6,599 nucleotides of DNA from Spirochaetaceae bacterium (GTDB lineage Bacteria; Spirochaetota; Spirochaetia; Treponematales; Treponemataceae): contig JAFNZQ010000236.1 in the NCBI GenBank assembly GCA_017382775.1, positions 1-6,599 of the forward strand, in the 5' to 3' direction. The translations under genes were made by a program, and so were the position numbers. Position 1 is the stretch's first letter. The number at the start of each line of letters is the position of its first letter. Of the stretch, positions 5,697 through 6,599 are shown piece by piece. A model generated the notes under the pieces. That model did not search any database. It had not been told where the DNA came from and saw nothing but the letters and a program-made list of their open reading frames with translations.

Positions 5697-5725
5697 TTGA
5701 CATTTTTTAAAAACCGGTATATATT
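5697..5725 (+). promoter_or_regulatory. promoter of the last lipoprotein gene
   Basis: TTGACA (5697-5702), a 17-base spacer and TATATT (5720-5725) predict a start near 5732 and a leader of about 134 bases, the longest in the window. Confidence 0.75.
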
Positions 5726-5740
5726 ATATGTGTATTCTCA

Positions 5741-5761
5741 TAACATAAAAGTAACATAAAA
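5741..5761 (+). repeat. tandem 10-base repeat in the leader
   Basis: TAACATAAAA occurs twice (5741-5750 and 5752-5761), separated by one base, giving an 11-base period that starts about ten bases after the predicted transcription start. It could be an operator read on one face of the helix, or chance in AT-rich DNA. Confidence 0.4.
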
Positions 5762-5806
5762 AAAGTTTCAAAAATATTTTAATCATTGTAGTTTTTTTTG
5801 CCGATA

Positions 5807-5843
5807 GGTAGTATTGGTGTTTTTTCTTCTCACAAGTACTACC
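5807..5843 (+). promoter_or_regulatory. leader inverted repeat before the ribosome site
   Basis: GGTAGTA (5807-5813) and TACTACC (5837-5843) pair perfectly; a further G-U and A-U pair extend the stem to nine, with a 19-base loop. It ends 12 bases before the GGAGG ribosome site (5856-5860). It could be a leader hairpin or a protein-binding site. Confidence 0.4.
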
Positions 5844-5865
5844 CCATACGTTTTCGGAGGTTTTT

Positions 5866-6599
5866 ATGTTGAAATTGCAAAAAGGACGTTTGTTTGCTTT
5901 TTTATGTCTTTGCTCTATATTCTCCCTATTTGCCCTTTCCTGCACGAATTTTGTCAACTCACAGCATTTTCATACCGTAACCGTTCATTCGGGTATTACC
6001 GGCGGTGAAATCAAAGTCAACAAATCCATGTTTTCCGTGGGAGAAACCGTAAACCTCATAATAAAGCCCAACCAAGATTATTCTTTGCGACGAGGCTCTC
6101 TGTATTACGTGATTGGAAAAAACCGTGTTCTGATCCCCGGAAGTACCTTTATAATGCCCAGTGCGGATATTGTCATTTACGGAAATTTCGATAACGACAA
6201 CGGAATTATGGCCAATCTGCACCTCACCTCCGCAACCTTTGTGGACAAGATGTATCTGAAATGTACTTATTTCACCGGTAACAGCGAAAATCCTCCGCCA
6301 CTGAAATGGTCAATCTCCAACGAAGACGTGGCGGTTTTTGACGGGGAACCGAAACTGATTGAAAGTGAATGCACCGATACCAGCCTTGTATACAGCGTCT
6401 GTTTGAAAGCGGCGGAGAAACCTTTGTATTTTGTTACAACAAAGGTAACGGTGAACACGGAAAACGACCAGTCGCCTTCAACCTGTGAAATTTCCATCGT
6501 TCCCAACTATTTTAAAATTAACGAAGTGGCCGGCAACACCTCCGATGGTGGTGAATGCTGGCTCGTGGGTATTGACACAAGTCGGGCTATGGAATGTGT
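5866..6599 (+). CDS. lipoprotein with InlB-type repeat and Big-like domain (partial)
   Basis: The gene starts at ATG 5866, five bases after GGAGG (5856-5860), and runs off the right edge with 244 codons visible. Residues 1-26 are a signal peptide with a basic start, a long hydrophobic run and a loose lipobox ALSC, giving lipidation at Cys26. Residues about 36-107 match the divergent InlB B-repeat / bacterial repeat pattern: HTVTVHSGITGGEIKVNKSM, GETVNLIIKPNQDYSLRRGS, then TFIMPSADIVIYGNF. Residues about 114-208 look like a bacterial Ig-like (Big) domain, with LKWSISNEDVAVFDG. The last visible stretch, EVAGNTSDGGECWLVGIDTS followed by RAMEC, could begin an RCC1-type repeat, but too little is seen. 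Proteins of this build are usually surface or periplasmic binding lipoproteins in treponemes; the role here is unknown. It has its own promoter and a long structured leader. Confidence 0.85.
   Translation, partial: MLKLQKGRLFAFLCLCSIFSLFALSCTNFVNSQHFHTVTVHSGITGGEIKVNKSMFSVGETVNLIIKPNQDYSLRRGSLYYVIGKNRVLIPGSTFIMPSADIVIYGNFDNDNGIMANLHLTSATFVDKMYLKCTYFTGNSENPPPLKWSISNEDVAVFDGEPKLIESECTDTSLVYSVCLKAAEKPLYFVTTKVTVNTENDQSPSTCEISIVPNYFKINEVAGNTSDGGECWLVGIDTSRAMEC

Larger units (their letters stand above)
5475..5865. other. gene-poor AT-rich region before the last lipoprotein gene
   Basis: About 390 bases with no gene I can support. The first half (5475-5635) shows no clear hairpin or terminator for the peptidase gene. 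A 24-codon frame at 5584-5658 has only a weak purine-rich site before it. The second half holds phased A-tracts (5636-5685), a promoter (5697-5725), a 10-base direct repeat (5741-5761) and an inverted repeat (5807-5843), listed separately. Confidence 0.7.

Overview
The window looks like a piece of chromosome from a diderm bacterium, most likely a Treponema-like spirochete. The grounds are a LolA-family carrier, two lipoproteins with loose spirochete-style lipoboxes, a DUF3798 lipoprotein, a lipoprotein with an InlB-type repeat, a moderately AT-rich base composition with long A/T tracts in intergenic DNA, and strong sigma70-type promoters. The species assignment is inference from gene content; nothing in the window identifies a species.

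Layout. Bases 1-102 hold no gene I can assign with confidence; a weak plus-strand tail (3-137) may be the end of a gene. A LolA-like periplasmic carrier lies on the minus strand (103-792). It diverges from a plus-strand yebC-ruvC pair (1063-1806 and about 1917-2387). ruvC converges tail to tail, with overlapping stop codons, on a minus-strand pair: a DUF3798 lipoprotein (2799-4025) followed by a small membrane-anchored NusG domain II protein (2384-2797). From a compact divergent promoter region (4029-4140) an M16 zinc peptidase (4248-5474) runs on the plus strand. A gene-poor AT-rich gap of about 390 bases (5475-5865) carries phased A-tracts, a strong promoter and a structured leader. It precedes a lipoprotein gene (from 5866) that runs off the right edge.

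Functions. yebC (translation factor/regulator) and ruvC (Holliday junction resolvase) form a familiar pair, here without ruvA or ruvB beside them. The other genes are mostly envelope genes: lipoprotein trafficking (LolA), a putative ligand-binding lipoprotein with a type I periplasmic-binding-protein look, a membrane-anchored NusG-II protein, a two-domain M16 peptidase, and a surface-type lipoprotein with an InlB-like repeat and a Big-like domain.

I see no mobile element, CRISPR array, tRNA or rRNA, and no clearly new multi-gene system. The points most worth a second look are cis-regulatory: a lolA promoter placed so that the transcript should be nearly leaderless; an 11-bp hairpin and an ambiguous start between yebC and ruvC; a 10-bp hairpin at the start of the NusG-II gene; mirrored -35 boxes between the DUF3798 and M16 genes; and phased A-tracts plus leader repeats upstream of the last lipoprotein.
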